This document shows positions 49,506 to 57,838 of a stretch of DNA of 64,000 nt, in pieces; the first letter of the stretch is position 1, and every line of letters starts with the position of its first letter. The stretch spans positions 62,001-126,000 of the forward strand of contig NZ_LMPP01000002.1 of assembly GCF_001423885.1 (NCBI RefSeq), read 5' to 3'. Source of the stretch: Rathayibacter sp. Leaf185 (GTDB lineage: Bacteria; Actinomycetota; Actinomycetes; Actinomycetales; Microbacteriaceae). The notes beneath the pieces were generated by a model. The model searched no databases. It was not told where the DNA came from and saw nothing but the letters and a program-made list of their open reading frames with translations. The translations under genes were made by a program, and so were the position numbers.

Positions 49506-50702
49506 TCAGGGGGCGGAGACGAGCGCGCGCCGCATGCTGCGGGCCGCGACTGCCGTGCACAGAGCACACGCGGCCGCCGTCACTCCGAGGAGGATCCACA
49601 TCGGCGCGAACGAGGCCAGAGCCGCGAGGATCGCAGGCAGGAGGAACCCCACGTACGTCAGCGAGTAGTACACCGCTGTGATCCCCGCGAGATCCTGAGG
49701 TGTCGCCAGGCTCTGGGCCGTGGTGAGCCCGGAGACCATCGCGAGCCCGTAGCCGGCTCCGAAGACGGGCGCGGCGACGAGCACGATCCACACCTGGTGC
49801 GTGGCGGCGGCGGGGATCAGCAGAAGCGCCCCCGCGGCGATGAGCGATCCGCCCACCAGCCCCATGCGTCCGCGCAGGTACGTCGCCAGGTGGCCCGAGA
49901 AGAACTGTGTCACCCAGCCGACTCCGAGAGTGATGACCGTAACGAGGGTGGCGAAGCCGACGGTGAACCCGGGGAGGCGATCGCTCACCAGGCTCGGACC
50001 CACGGCGAACGAGAGGGCGGGCGCCGCGAACACCCAGGGCGCGAGCGGGAGGATGACCCGGAGGAAGGTCGGTCCGGCTCGGGGCGGAACGCGGAGATCG
50101 CCGAGCAGCCTCGCCGCGCCGGGGTCGGATCGCCGGGTCTCGGATGCCCGCAGCAGGACGATCAGGGCGATCACGCAGGCGGCGATCTGCACGAGGTACG
50201 GCAGCACAGCCGGCCACGGAGCCCACTGGGCCAGGGCCCCGCCCACGCCGGCGCCGCCTCCGAAGCCGATCGTGAGCATGCCCGCCGCGCGCCGGGCGCC
50301 GGCCGTGGAGCGTCCCTCCGCGATCGAGAGCTCCTTGATCCAGGAGGTGCCGACCACCATCCCGGCCGCGACACTGAGGCCGCAGATGAACCGCCCGATG
50401 CAGAGCCCGGCGAAGCTCGAGCTGGAGCTCGCGAGCACGACACTCCCGATCACGCCGAGGACGAGACCCGCCATCAGCACCGGTCGCCGCCCGAACCGGT
50501 CCGACCACGCACCCGACAGGGCGAACCCGGGGACGATCCCGAAGACGTACGCGCCGAGCAGGATGTTCACCTGCACCTGCGAGAAGCCCTCGACCTGCCG
50601 GTAGTACTGCATCAGCGGCAGGAAGTGGTTGCCACCCCAGCCGAGGACGATGAGCGAGGGCGCGACGAGCAGCCAGGAGCGGGTGCGCGGAGCCTCGTTC
50701 AC
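49506..50702 (-). CDS. MFS transporter
   Basis: A 398-residue membrane protein with about twelve helices. GAWSDRFGRRPVLMAGLVLG is the loop-2/3 motif of the major facilitator superfamily, and GRFICGLSVAAGMVVGTSWI resembles helix 4-5 of drug-type members. It is probably an efflux pump or small-molecule carrier; the substrate cannot be told. It starts at GTG 50702, 28 bases downstream of the NTF2-like gene on the same strand, so both may be co-transcribed. Confidence 0.87.
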   Translation of the reverse strand: MNEAPRTRSWLLVAPSLIVLGWGGNHFLPLMQYYRQVEGFSQVQVNILLGAYVFGIVPGFALSGAWSDRFGRRPVLMAGLVLGVIGSVVLASSSSSFAGLCIGRFICGLSVAAGMVVGTSWIKELSIAEGRSTAGARRAAGMLTIGFGGGAGVGGALAQWAPWPAVLPYLVQIAACVIALIVLLRASETRRSDPGAARLLGDLRVPPRAGPTFLRVILPLAPWVFAAPALSFAVGPSLVSDRLPGFTVGFATLVTVITLGVGWVTQFFSGHLATYLRGRMGLVGGSLIAAGALLLIPAAATHQVWIVLVAAPVFGAGYGLAMVSGLTTAQSLATPQDLAGITAVYYSLTYVGFLLPAILAALASFAPMWILLGVTAAACALCTAVAARSMRRALVSAP

Positions 50703-50729
50703 GAGGCGGTGCCGACGATCGACGAGTGC

Positions 50730-51146
50730 TCACTCATCCTGTGCAGCCTGGTACACCTTCCGGAACGCGTCCTTGCGGGCGATCCGTCCGCCGCGGAACT
50801 CGTAGATGTCGCAGCCTCGCGTGACCAGCGGTGCTCCGTCGGGCCCGGTTCCGGTGAAGGACCAGGTGGCCGCGCCGCGGGACCCGGCGATGAGGGGCTG
50901 CCCCTCTTCGTGCCGCTCCTGGCCGGTGTCGAAGGCGAGCATCAGTGCGAAGCCCTCTCGCACCTGCTCCTTCCCGGACCAGGTCCGGCCGGGCTCGGGG
51001 CCGACGGACGCACTGTAGACGCAGTCGTCGGTGACGTGGCTCATCAGCGCCTCGAGGTCGTGGCGACTCCAGGCGTCGCTGAACGCCGCCAGCACCTCGG
51101 GCGTCATCTCGCTCGTGCCGTGGTCGGTCGATGGGGAATCGTTCAT
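50730..51146 (-). CDS. NTF2-like (SnoaL-type) small protein
   Basis: A 138-residue protein of the NTF2-like fold. The start EVLAAFSDAWSRHDLEALMS followed by HVTDDCVYSASVGPEPG is the classical opening helix and conserved aspartates, and TRGCDIYEFRGGRIARKDAF the closing strands. Members bind small hydrophobic molecules; the function is unknown. GGAG precedes the ATG. It lies immediately upstream of an MFS transporter gene, probably in one unit, which suggests a shared small-molecule substrate. Confidence 0.85.
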   Translation of the reverse strand: MNDSPSTDHGTSEMTPEVLAAFSDAWSRHDLEALMSHVTDDCVYSASVGPEPGRTWSGKEQVREGFALMLAFDTGQERHEEGQPLIAGSRGAATWSFTGTGPDGAPLVTRGCDIYEFRGGRIARKDAFRKVYQAAQDE

Positions 51147-51363
51147 GAGCGGACTCCGGTCCTTCGAGTCGGTGGACCGTCGTCGGTCGCTCTGCGACAG
51201 TGACAGGTGTCCGGTCGCGGTGGCAATGCCCTGTAGCGGCCACGTCCGGAAACGGGCGATCGGGTGGCTCCGTCGCTCTTCTCGAGGAAGCGGCGCTGTT
51301 CCCGATGAGGGGCCCGGCGCCGGTGGTCGCTCCGTCGTCGAGGCGGTCTCGCTGCAGAGGACG

Positions 51364-51963
51364 TCAGACGGTGCGGAGGACGCTCGGTGCTCGAACGAGA
51401 GCGATGACCGACAGCGTCAGGGCGAGCACCTGAGCGACCGCGAGCGGCCCGGTGACGAGGAGGACGACTCCTGCGCTCGGCACGCTTCCTCCTCCGAGGG
51501 TGACCACGAGGGCGGCGGCGAGATAGCAGGTCTGGAGGATCGTGCAGACGAGGGAGACGCGCCACCACCTCGTCCAGCGGGCGAGGAGGGGTGGCAGCGC
51601 GATGAGCATCCACAGCGCCATCCTCGGCAGGCCGAGGGTGGAGCCGGTGGTGAGGAGGTCGATCAGCGCGACCAGCGCGAACGGGCTCGTGACGACGGCG
51701 GCGCCGATCTGCAGGAGCTTCGAGGGCAGGAGCGGGCTGAGGCGCAGCGGGCGGCGTGAACCGACGTCGTGCTGCTCGAGTGCGGCCCGGGCGATCGCGA
51801 CGGGATCGCCGAAGGAGCTGGTGGACTCCGGCTCGTCGGCGGCGTGCTCGGCGGCGTGCTCGAGCAGGTCCCGGCGCGATCGGCGCGGGAGCACTGCCAG
51901 CTCGCGCCGCAGCCGAGCCGTGTAGCTCTGGCGTGTCGCGTCGGGGGTGTGTGTCGTCGTCAT
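51364..51963 (-). CDS. HAAS-domain membrane protein
   Basis: A 199-residue membrane protein. The cytoplasmic N terminus (YTARLRRELAVLPRRSRRDL, then LLEHAAEHAADE) is a HAAS-type signalling domain that partners with PadR-like regulators, and four hydrophobic segments follow (from about residue 85). The start overlaps the stop of the PadR gene by one base (TGATG), and such PadR-HAAS pairs are common in actinobacteria and firmicutes. It likely senses or relays membrane state; its output is unknown. Confidence 0.85.
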   Translation of the reverse strand: MTTTHTPDATRQSYTARLRRELAVLPRRSRRDLLEHAAEHAADEPESTSSFGDPVAIARAALEQHDVGSRRPLRLSPLLPSKLLQIGAAVVTSPFALVALIDLLTTGSTLGLPRMALWMLIALPPLLARWTRWWRVSLVCTILQTCYLAAALVVTLGGGSVPSAGVVLLVTGPLAVAQVLALTLSVIALVRAPSVLRTV

Positions 51964-52298
51964 CAGTGCGTCTCCAGGAGGTCGTCGACGGTGGATCGGA
52001 ACGGCGCCCAGGCCGACCGGAACTCCTCGAGCCGAGTGCGGCCCGCTGGAGCGAGGGAGTAGTAGCGCCGCTGGCGTCCCACGCTCGGGTCGGTGAGCTC
52101 CGTCGAGACGAGTCCGGTGTCGCGGAGGCGCGAGAGGAGAGGGTAGAGAGTGCCTTCGCCCGCGAGCAGACCCTTCTCGCTGAGCGTGATCGCGAGGTCG
52201 CGGCCGTACTTCGGCTCGCCCGAGATCGCCGCGAGGACGCAGAACTCCAGAACGCCCTTCCGGAGGTTCGTGAGGATCTTCTCGGTGTCCGTCGCCAT
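51963..52298 (-). CDS. PadR-family regulator
   Basis: A 111-residue PadR regulator. LRKGVLEFCVLAAISGEPKY starts the wHTH, LLAGEGTLYPLLSRLRDTGL is the recognition helix with the conserved TLYPLLxRL, and GRQRRYYSLAPAGRTRLEEF is the wing and first dimer helix. ATG 52298 is preferred over the longer frame from 52337 because that would contain the palindrome at 52311. It is coupled to the HAAS membrane protein downstream. Confidence 0.9.
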   Translation of the reverse strand: MATDTEKILTNLRKGVLEFCVLAAISGEPKYGRDLAITLSEKGLLAGEGTLYPLLSRLRDTGLVSTELTDPSVGRQRRYYSLAPAGRTRLEEFRSAWAPFRSTVDDLLETH

Positions 52299-52310
52299 GC
52301 GGAACACTAT

Positions 52311-52327
52311 GCCTTGCATCGCAAGGC
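52311..52327. promoter_or_regulatory. Palindrome GCCTTGC-ATC-GCAAGGC upstream of padR
   Basis: A perfect 17-base inverted repeat lies 13-29 bases upstream of the PadR start codon. Position and symmetry suggest an autoregulatory operator. Confidence 0.6.
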
Positions 52328-52372
52328 CTGGCAACACCTAGTGCACTCGGCCGCTCAACAGCGATGGTCCGG

Positions 52373-52909
52373 TCAGCGGCGCTCTGCCGTTCCGAGCGCT
52401 CCCTCCGGCGCCAGTGGTGAGAGCAGCTCGCCGAGGTCGCGTTTGGCCCTCGCGTACCGGCTCCTCGCTGTCGACGGTGGGACGCCGACGATCACGGCCG
52501 CTTCAGCGAGGGAGAAGCCGTCCCAGTGCACGAGTCGCACGAGCTCGGCGAGTTCGGGAGCGAGCCTGTCCAGCGCTGCGCGGACGTCGAGGACGAGGTC
52601 GGAGGGCTGCTCGATCACGGAGGCGGGGTCGATGGTGCCGCGGAGCCTCTCCGCGAGGAGGTCCCGGCGCCGCCGGGTCCTGCTGGTGGTGAGGACCACG
52701 TTCCGCGCTACTCCGAACAGCCACAGGCGCGCCTCGTCGTCGTGGCGGGGCATGGCCGAGGAGCGGCGCCAGGCGATCGTCATCGTCTCGGAGAGCGCGT
52801 CGGGAGCGTCGTCGGCGCCGACCCGGCGCTCGAGGTAGCGCAGCAGGTCGCGGGCTGTCGCGTCGAGGATCACGACCACCCGGTCGGCTCGTGCGTCGCG
52901 GCGGCTCAC
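52373..52909 (-). CDS. ECF-type RNA polymerase sigma factor
   Basis: A 178-residue group IV sigma factor. Region 2 spans about residues 18-85 (LLRYLERRVGADDAPDALSE, then WLFGVARNVVLTTSRTRRRR), and region 4 spans about 110-160 (LDRLAPELAELVRLVHWDGF, SLAEAAVIVGVPPSTARSRY). The GTG start at 52909 overlaps the stop of the upstream membrane protein gene in GTGA, so the two are translated together. The partner comes first in the operon, whereas in most ECF systems the anti-sigma gene follows the sigma gene. Confidence 0.9.
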   Translation of the reverse strand: MSRRDARADRVVVILDATARDLLRYLERRVGADDAPDALSETMTIAWRRSSAMPRHDDEARLWLFGVARNVVLTTSRTRRRRDLLAERLRGTIDPASVIEQPSDLVLDVRAALDRLAPELAELVRLVHWDGFSLAEAAVIVGVPPSTARSRYARAKRDLGELLSPLAPEGALGTAERR

Positions 52910-53550
52910 CGGGGGAGGTCTGCGCAGTCGGACTGGGCCCCGAGAGAGAGGTCCGAGCCGGTGACGGAGTCGACGACTCCGCGCGCCTCGAGCTCGTCCC
53001 AGGCGTCGTTGATGATCGCTTCGGTGACGGCCTGGCGGTACAGCTCGTCCTCGGAGTGCAGCTCGGTCGGGGAGGCGACGGTGTCGGCGTTCTCACCGCG
53101 GACGGTCACCTCGCGGGCGCTCACCCGAGCCAGCTCGCGGTCGATGTCCGCGGCCGCGAGCGTGTCGATGTCCCGGAGCACGTCCTGCGCCGCCTCGACG
53201 TCGGCGGGATCCCCCTGCCGGACGACGGTCCGGAACTCGCACTCGATGCCGCTGGGCAGAGTGACGTGCACGACCGAGTCCGGGTTCTCGACCCAGGGCT
53301 CCCACCCCGACAGCGTCGCCGCCGCGGCCGCGCCGGCCCCGCCGAGGGTGAGCGCGACGACTGTGCCGATCACGATCGCTCGAGGCGTCGTCCGCCGTCG
53401 GACGCGGCGCGCCTCCCACTCCGCGCCGCGGACCATCTCGCGGAGGACGGCGTCGGGGACCGCGTCCGCCAGCGGGCTCCGCGGAGCCGATCCGTCGAGG
53501 AGGGCGTTCATCGCCCGGTCGGTGGGCACGTCGTGCGGTTCGATGGTCAT
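52906..53550 (-). CDS. Single-pass membrane protein, possible sigma-factor partner
   Basis: A 214-residue protein with a cytoplasmic domain of about 55 residues, one transmembrane helix near 57-79 (AIVIGTVVALTLGGAGAAAA), and an extracytoplasmic region of 135 residues with two cysteines (GIECEFRT and SDCADLPR). That topology is what an anti-sigma factor or sigma-linked sensor would have, but no ZAS (HxxxCxxC) motif is seen. It overlaps the ECF sigma gene by four bases. GGGAG precedes the ATG. Assignment as the sigma-factor partner is from context only. Confidence 0.75.
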   Translation of the reverse strand: MTIEPHDVPTDRAMNALLDGSAPRSPLADAVPDAVLREMVRGAEWEARRVRRRTTPRAIVIGTVVALTLGGAGAAAAATLSGWEPWVENPDSVVHVTLPSGIECEFRTVVRQGDPADVEAAQDVLRDIDTLAAADIDRELARVSAREVTVRGENADTVASPTELHSEDELYRQAVTEAIINDAWDELEARGVVDSVTGSDLSLGAQSDCADLPR

Positions 53551-53653
53551 GATCTGCTCCCGGGCTGTCGAGTGGCCTTCACTCCGTACATGTCCGGCAG
53601 GCCCCCCGACTGACGACGCGACGAGAGAATCAGGGCTCCGGTCCGCCGGCCGC

Positions 53654-54538
53654 TCAGAGTGCCGCAGCCTCCGCCGCGCCGAGTCGCGCCGCCAGCTCCA
53701 TGCTGCGCAGGCGCGCCGGGGAGAAGTCGTAGGGCATGCTCCGGATGATCTCCGCGGCACTCCTGGCGCGGGAGCCCCCTGCAGGATCGGGCGCGGCGGC
53801 GTCCTCGGGCGGGTGCAGTTCGTCCCAGGCGTCGAAGAGAGCGTCGTCCTCCTCCGGCTGACCGGACTCCTCGATGACGCGCATCAGCGCGGTCTCGAAG
53901 GCGTGCCGCGCGGCCGCCACCTGCGCCACCCGGGGGTCGTCGACCGCGACCGTGTCGTCGAGCGCCTCCTCGGCGGCCTCGACGAGGTCGGACTGGGCTC
54001 GCAGCGCCGGATCCGCGGCCAGGGCGAGGAAGCGGCCCGCCTGGACGGCGGCGCCGAGCGGACCGAAGATCCGCTCGGTCACCAGCAGGACGTCCAGGTC
54101 GTCCTGCCGCAGCGAGCCCGCGGGAGCGCCCTCGAGGCGGCCGGAGACGAGATCATCGAGCAGTCCCACTCGGCTGCCGAGGGCGCGCATCCGCTGCACC
54201 GAGGCGCGCTTGCGCTGCAGCTCGGCCTCCTGAGCGGCGAGGGTGTCCTCGAGCCGGGCGAGGACGTCGGCGATGTCGTCCTCGTCGTCGGCCGGTTCGG
54301 CGCCGACGACAGCGTCGCGGATGTCGTCCAGAGCGATACCGGCGTCGGCCATGCGGCGGATCCAGAGCAGCCGGATGATCTCCGCGTGGCCGTAGCGGCG
54401 GCGGCCGTCGCTGCCGCGGTCGCGCTCGGGCAGCAGGCCGACCTGGTGGTAGTGGCGGATGGTGCGCGGAGTGATGCCGACGAACGCCGCGGCGTCGCCG
54501 ATCAGGACCTGGCGGGGCGGGGTCGGGAACGGGTGCAT
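53654..54538 (-). CDS. MerR-family regulator with long C-terminal domain
   Basis: A 294-residue MerR-like regulator. VLIGDAAAFVGITPRTIRHY and HQVGLLPERDRGSDGRRRYG form the winged helix, and IRRMADAGIALDDIRDAVV is its second helical unit. A coiled coil (LARLEDTLAAQEAELQRKRA) follows, then a helical C-terminal domain of about 160 residues ending PYDFSPARLRSMELAARLGA. There is no cysteine, so metal sensing is unlikely. The family's TipA-like members bind drugs through such a domain. GAGAGG precedes the ATG. It is not clearly linked to a target gene. Confidence 0.88.
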   Translation of the reverse strand: MHPFPTPPRQVLIGDAAAFVGITPRTIRHYHQVGLLPERDRGSDGRRRYGHAEIIRLLWIRRMADAGIALDDIRDAVVGAEPADDEDDIADVLARLEDTLAAQEAELQRKRASVQRMRALGSRVGLLDDLVSGRLEGAPAGSLRQDDLDVLLVTERIFGPLGAAVQAGRFLALAADPALRAQSDLVEAAEEALDDTVAVDDPRVAQVAAARHAFETALMRVIEESGQPEEDDALFDAWDELHPPEDAAAPDPAGGSRARSAAEIIRSMPYDFSPARLRSMELAARLGAAEAAAL

Positions 54539-54693
54539 GGCGGACCTCTCGGAGCGGAACGGGACGTGCTTCGAGCAGACCACATGACGCTGCGGCAGGT
54601 GCAAGCGCTGGTCGCCCGGACGCCGGCGAGGGGCCCGCTCCTCGGTGGGACGCACCCGGGCGGTGGTCGCGATGGGCGGCCGCGAGCGATGAC

Positions 54694-55146
54694 TCAGCTG
54701 TGGGTGGTGTTCGCGCGGATCTCCTCGACGCTCAGCTCCGGTGCGCCGCCGGCCGCCGCGGCCGGGTCCATCCAGACGAAGTCCCAGTGGTGGCCGTCCA
54801 GGTCGTCGAAGCTCTTCGAGTACATGAAGCCGTGGTCCTGCACGCCGGCCGGCGTCGCACCTGCTGCCAGGGCCTTCTCGTGGACGGCGTCGACCTCCTC
54901 CCTGCTCTCGGCGCTGAGGGCGAGCTGCACCTCGGTCGAGGTGGTGGCGTCGATGATCGACTTGCTGGTGAACTCGGCGAAGAACTCCCGCGTGAGCAGC
55001 ATCGCGGTGATCGTGTCGCTGATCACCACGCTGACGGCGTTCTCGTCGCTGAACCCCTCGTTGATGGAGTATCCGAGCGATTCGAAGAATGCCCGAGAGC
55101 GTGCCGGATCGGCGACGGCCAGGTTGACGAAGATCGTGGTGGGCAT
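54694..55146 (-). CDS. VOC-family (glyoxalase-like) protein
   Basis: A 150-residue protein of the vicinal oxygen chelate fold. FVNLAVADPARSRAFFESLG opens the first unit, VQLALSAESREEVDAVHEKA the second, and SFDDLDGHHWDFVWMDP is the closing motif with a candidate metal ligand. This subgroup (bleomycin-resistance-like) is often metal-free, and the N-terminal ligand histidine is replaced by asparagine (VNLAV). Function unknown. GAAAGG lies upstream of the ATG. Confidence 0.85.
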   Translation of the reverse strand: MPTTIFVNLAVADPARSRAFFESLGYSINEGFSDENAVSVVISDTITAMLLTREFFAEFTSKSIIDATTSTEVQLALSAESREEVDAVHEKALAAGATPAGVQDHGFMYSKSFDDLDGHHWDFVWMDPAAAAGGAPELSVEEIRANTTHS

Positions 55147-55300
55147 GGGGGCGCCCTTTCATCCGGGGTGCCGGCGACCCGCCGCCGCCGGGCGTGACTC
55201 GATCTTGATGAGCGGCCGGCGAGGGTGTCAAGCGCGGGGCCGTGAGCGGCCGGGCCGTAAGCGGCCGAGGGTACAGAGACGTCCCTGCTTCAGGCGGCTG

Positions 55301-55888
55301 TCACCTGCTGCTTGCGTCGTAGCGGAGCCGCACGAGTTCGGATCCGGGGAGCACGACAGCGTCGACGAGCCTGAGGCCGGGGTGGGGTGGTCCGGAGTAG
55401 AGAGGGGATCCGGCGCCGGCAAGCCCGGCTCCGACGAGAACGATCAGCTCGTCGACGAGGCCCTCCTCGAGCAGCGGGTTCCAGGTCGTTCCGCTGCCGA
55501 ACATCAGGAGGTCGCCGTCGCCGGCCGCCTTGAGTGCGCGGATCTCGGCGACGGCGTCCTCGCGCGGGACGATCCGGGTGGTGGCGGCCCAGGGGGCGTC
55601 GGGATCGAGGGTGAGGGAGTCGCTGATGACGACGGCGTCGAGGGTCGTGACGAGGCGGGCGGTCTCGCGGTCGCGGTCGTTCGCGGAGTCGTCGGCAACG
55701 ACGCCGCTCCAGGTGTCCCAGTTGTCCCGGAACCAGCGGCTCCCGTAGACCAGGGTGCCCGCACGTCTCAGCAGTTCGAGGTTGTGGTCGTTGAAGGCGT
55801 CCTCGAACGGGAGGGTCGAGAGGTCGTGATCGGGACCCTCGTAGTAACCGTCGAGGGAGGTGAGGACGGAGACGACGAGTCTGCTCAT
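55301..55888 (-). CDS. Dihydrofolate reductase-like protein (RibD C-terminal family)
   Basis: A 195-residue protein of the RibD_C/DHFR fold. LVVSVLTSLDGYYEGPDHDL is the N-terminal strand and substrate loop, RAGTLVYGSRWFRDN the first NADPH contact, and LLMFGSGTTWNPLLEEGLVDE the conserved GSGxxxxxLLxxGLVDE. This family occurs widely in actinobacteria as stand-alone reductases of unknown substrate. ATG 55888 has TAGCGT six bases upstream and no ribosome binding site, a leaderless pattern. Confidence 0.87.
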   Translation of the reverse strand: MSRLVVSVLTSLDGYYEGPDHDLSTLPFEDAFNDHNLELLRRAGTLVYGSRWFRDNWDTWSGVVADDSANDRDRETARLVTTLDAVVISDSLTLDPDAPWAATTRIVPREDAVAEIRALKAAGDGDLLMFGSGTTWNPLLEEGLVDELIVLVGAGLAGAGSPLYSGPPHPGLRLVDAVVLPGSELVRLRYDASSR

Positions 55889-55933
55889 GACCCGACGCTA
55901 GCGAGTACGCCCCGCCCGGTTCCAGTGTCCGGA

Positions 55934-56410
55934 TCAGCCTCCGTGCTCGCGCGTGGAGCGCACCTGGATGCGCGGTTCGCCGAGCCTGGTGAAGGCGACC
56001 GTCATCCACTCGCCCCAACTGCCGTCCTCCCTGAGGGACTCCCACCGCGCCGTCATCGCGTCGGGAGCGCCGAAGGTCAGGGTCGCTCGAGCGCTCTCGT
56101 TCCCGCTGCGGTACGTCCCGTCCTCCTCGAACCGGCCGAGCGCGTGCTCGATGCTCCCGTCCGCATCGAACGAGGTCTGGTCGAAGGTACGCGGCGCTCC
56201 GGGGCGAGGAGTGAAGATCTCGAGCGCCTCCCTGCGGGCGCCGAGGATCTCGACGTCGACGCGGTGCACCAGGTGGTGCTCGCCCGGGAACCACTCGTAG
56301 ACGTCCCAGCCGTGCCAGCGCTCGCCGTCGTGCTCGCCCCCGTCCACGATCCGGCCCTCGGATCGCCACGTGCCGGTGAACCGGTCGAGAAGGTCGTGGA
56401 GTTCACTCAT
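55934..56410 (-). CDS. DUF1579-like protein
   Basis: A 158-residue cytoplasmic protein. It opens with LHDLLDRFTGTWRSEGRIVD and continues YEWFPGEHHLVHRVDVEILG and FDQTSFDADGSIEHALGRFE, a lipocalin-like beta-barrel pattern of the DUF1579 type (small-molecule binding, function unknown). The start is the ATG at 56410; CATCCT lies six bases upstream, so the transcript may be leaderless. It diverges from a GNAT gene. Confidence 0.78.
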   Translation of the reverse strand: MSELHDLLDRFTGTWRSEGRIVDGGEHDGERWHGWDVYEWFPGEHHLVHRVDVEILGARREALEIFTPRPGAPRTFDQTSFDADGSIEHALGRFEEDGTYRSGNESARATLTFGAPDAMTARWESLREDGSWGEWMTVAFTRLGEPRIQVRSTREHGG

Positions 56411-56502
56411 GACTTCAGGATGCCCAGCGCTCTCGTCGTGATCAACGTCGGCGTCGCTCGGACAGGTGGCGCTCGATTCGGGATACGTCCTAGCGTCGGT
56501 CC

Positions 56503-57018
56503 ATGGGTGTCGACGACGGGGTAGTGGTGAGGAAGGCGGTCGCGAGCGATGCGCCGCGGCTGGGTGGGGTCTTCGATGCGGCGGTGCTCGAGGGGTGGAC
56601 ACATCTCGAGCGCATCGAGGAGATCGTGCCGATCTTCCCTCCGGAGTTCTGGGTCGAGGCGGTGACCGGGACCGGACCGTCGGACGTGCTGCTCGTGGCC
56701 GAGCTCGACGGCCGTGTCGTCGGATACAGCGGCACCCACGGTGAGGCGGGCGAGCTGTACGTCCTCTTCGTCGATCCCGCTGTCGGCGGCCGGGGGATCG
56801 GGCGGCGGCTGCTCGAGGCAGCGGAGGCGGACCTGCGCGCTCGCGGCCGGGACGAGGTGTTCCTGTGGACCCACGACGCCGACACCCGCGCTCAGCACGT
56901 GTACGCCTCCGCCGGGTACACACCGACGGGGGAGCGGCACAGCGGCGAGATCCACGGCCGTCACTACGTCGAGGTGAAGCTGCGCAAGACGCTGGCGGCA
57001 TCCGGGGCGGAGTCCTGA
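56503..57018 (+). CDS. GNAT-family N-acetyltransferase
   Basis: A 171-residue acetyltransferase. ELYVLFVDPAVGGRGIGRRL is the beta-4/alpha-3 acetyl-CoA motif with GGRGIG, and AQHVYASAGYTPTGERHSGE is the C-terminal signature. The protein ends in a charged tail. TAGCGT lies six bases before the ATG and there is no ribosome binding site. The acceptor is unknown. The DUF899 gene follows after 46 bases on the same strand. Confidence 0.9.
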   Translation: MGVDDGVVVRKAVASDAPRLGGVFDAAVLEGWTHLERIEEIVPIFPPEFWVEAVTGTGPSDVLLVAELDGRVVGYSGTHGEAGELYVLFVDPAVGGRGIGRRLLEAAEADLRARGRDEVFLWTHDADTRAQHVYASAGYTPTGERHSGEIHGRHYVEVKLRKTLAASGAES

Positions 57019-57064
57019 TACCGACCCCTGGATCGCGGACGTCACGAGTGCCTACGATGCGGGC

Positions 57065-57781
57065 ATGAGCATCGCGAAGCCTCCTGTCGTCTCCGCGTCC
57101 GAGTGGGAGTCCTCCCTCGCCGCCCTCAGAGAGCAGGAGGAGCGTCTGGCCGCCGTGCTCGAGGAGACCGCAGCGGCGCGCAAGCGGATGCCGATGGTCC
57201 TCGTCGAGGACGAGTACCTGTTCGAGGGCCCGGAAGGCGTCGTCCGGCTGATTGATCTGTTCGAGGGGCGCAGCCAGCTGATCCTCTACCGCTTCTTCTT
57301 CGAGGAGGGAGTCGCGGGCTGGCCCGACGCGGGGTGCGCGGGCTGCTCGTCCTGGGCAGACGGCGTCGGCGACCTCGGGCTCGTCCACGCGCACGACGTC
57401 ACCTTCGCCATGGCATCCCCCGCCGAGCAGCCGCAGCTCGTGGCCTACAAGACGCGAATGGGCTGGGACGACCTGCCCTGGTACACGATCAGGACACCCT
57501 CCTTCACGAGCGACTTCGGGGCGACGGAGTGGTTCGCGCTCAACGTGTTCCTCCGCGACGGCGACAAGGTCTACCGCACGTACTTCCTCCAGAACGGAAC
57601 GGTCGTCGGCGGCATCGGCAGCGTCAACAGCCTCCTCTCGCTCACGCCCTACGGGAGTCAGATGGAGGGAGAGGACGTTCCCGAAGGGTGGCCGCAGGCG
57701 CCGCACGCGTTCTGGATGCGTCGGCACGACGAGTACACGGAACCCGCCCCCTCCGCTGTCACCGGTTCCTCCGAGAGCTGA
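57065..57781 (+). CDS. DUF899 thioredoxin-like protein
   Basis: A 238-residue protein of the DUF899 family, a thioredoxin-fold group of unknown function. The conserved centre is GCAGCSSWADGVGDLGLVHA, where the CxxC-like pair sits at the usual redox position, followed by TFAMASPAEQPQLVAYKTRM and TSDFGATEWFALNVFLRDGD. YGSQMEGEDVPEGWPQ is the family's C-terminal motif. It may be a peroxiredoxin-like cytosolic protein, but no activity is known. TACGAT lies six bases before the ATG, so it is probably leaderless. Confidence 0.88.
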   Translation: MSIAKPPVVSASEWESSLAALREQEERLAAVLEETAAARKRMPMVLVEDEYLFEGPEGVVRLIDLFEGRSQLILYRFFFEEGVAGWPDAGCAGCSSWADGVGDLGLVHAHDVTFAMASPAEQPQLVAYKTRMGWDDLPWYTIRTPSFTSDFGATEWFALNVFLRDGDKVYRTYFLQNGTVVGGIGSVNSLLSLTPYGSQMEGEDVPEGWPQAPHAFWMRRHDEYTEPAPSAVTGSSES

Positions 57782-57838
57782 ACCGGGCGGGCTATTCAGG
57801 CGCGGATCGACGGGATCTCGCGGAGACGACTCGGCCGG

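Noticed and set aside
52526-56524. A continuous 4-kb open frame on the plus strand (1332 codons)
   Set aside because: It lies antisense to six well-supported minus-strand genes and has no motif; in DNA this GC-rich, frames opposite real genes lack stop codons by chance.
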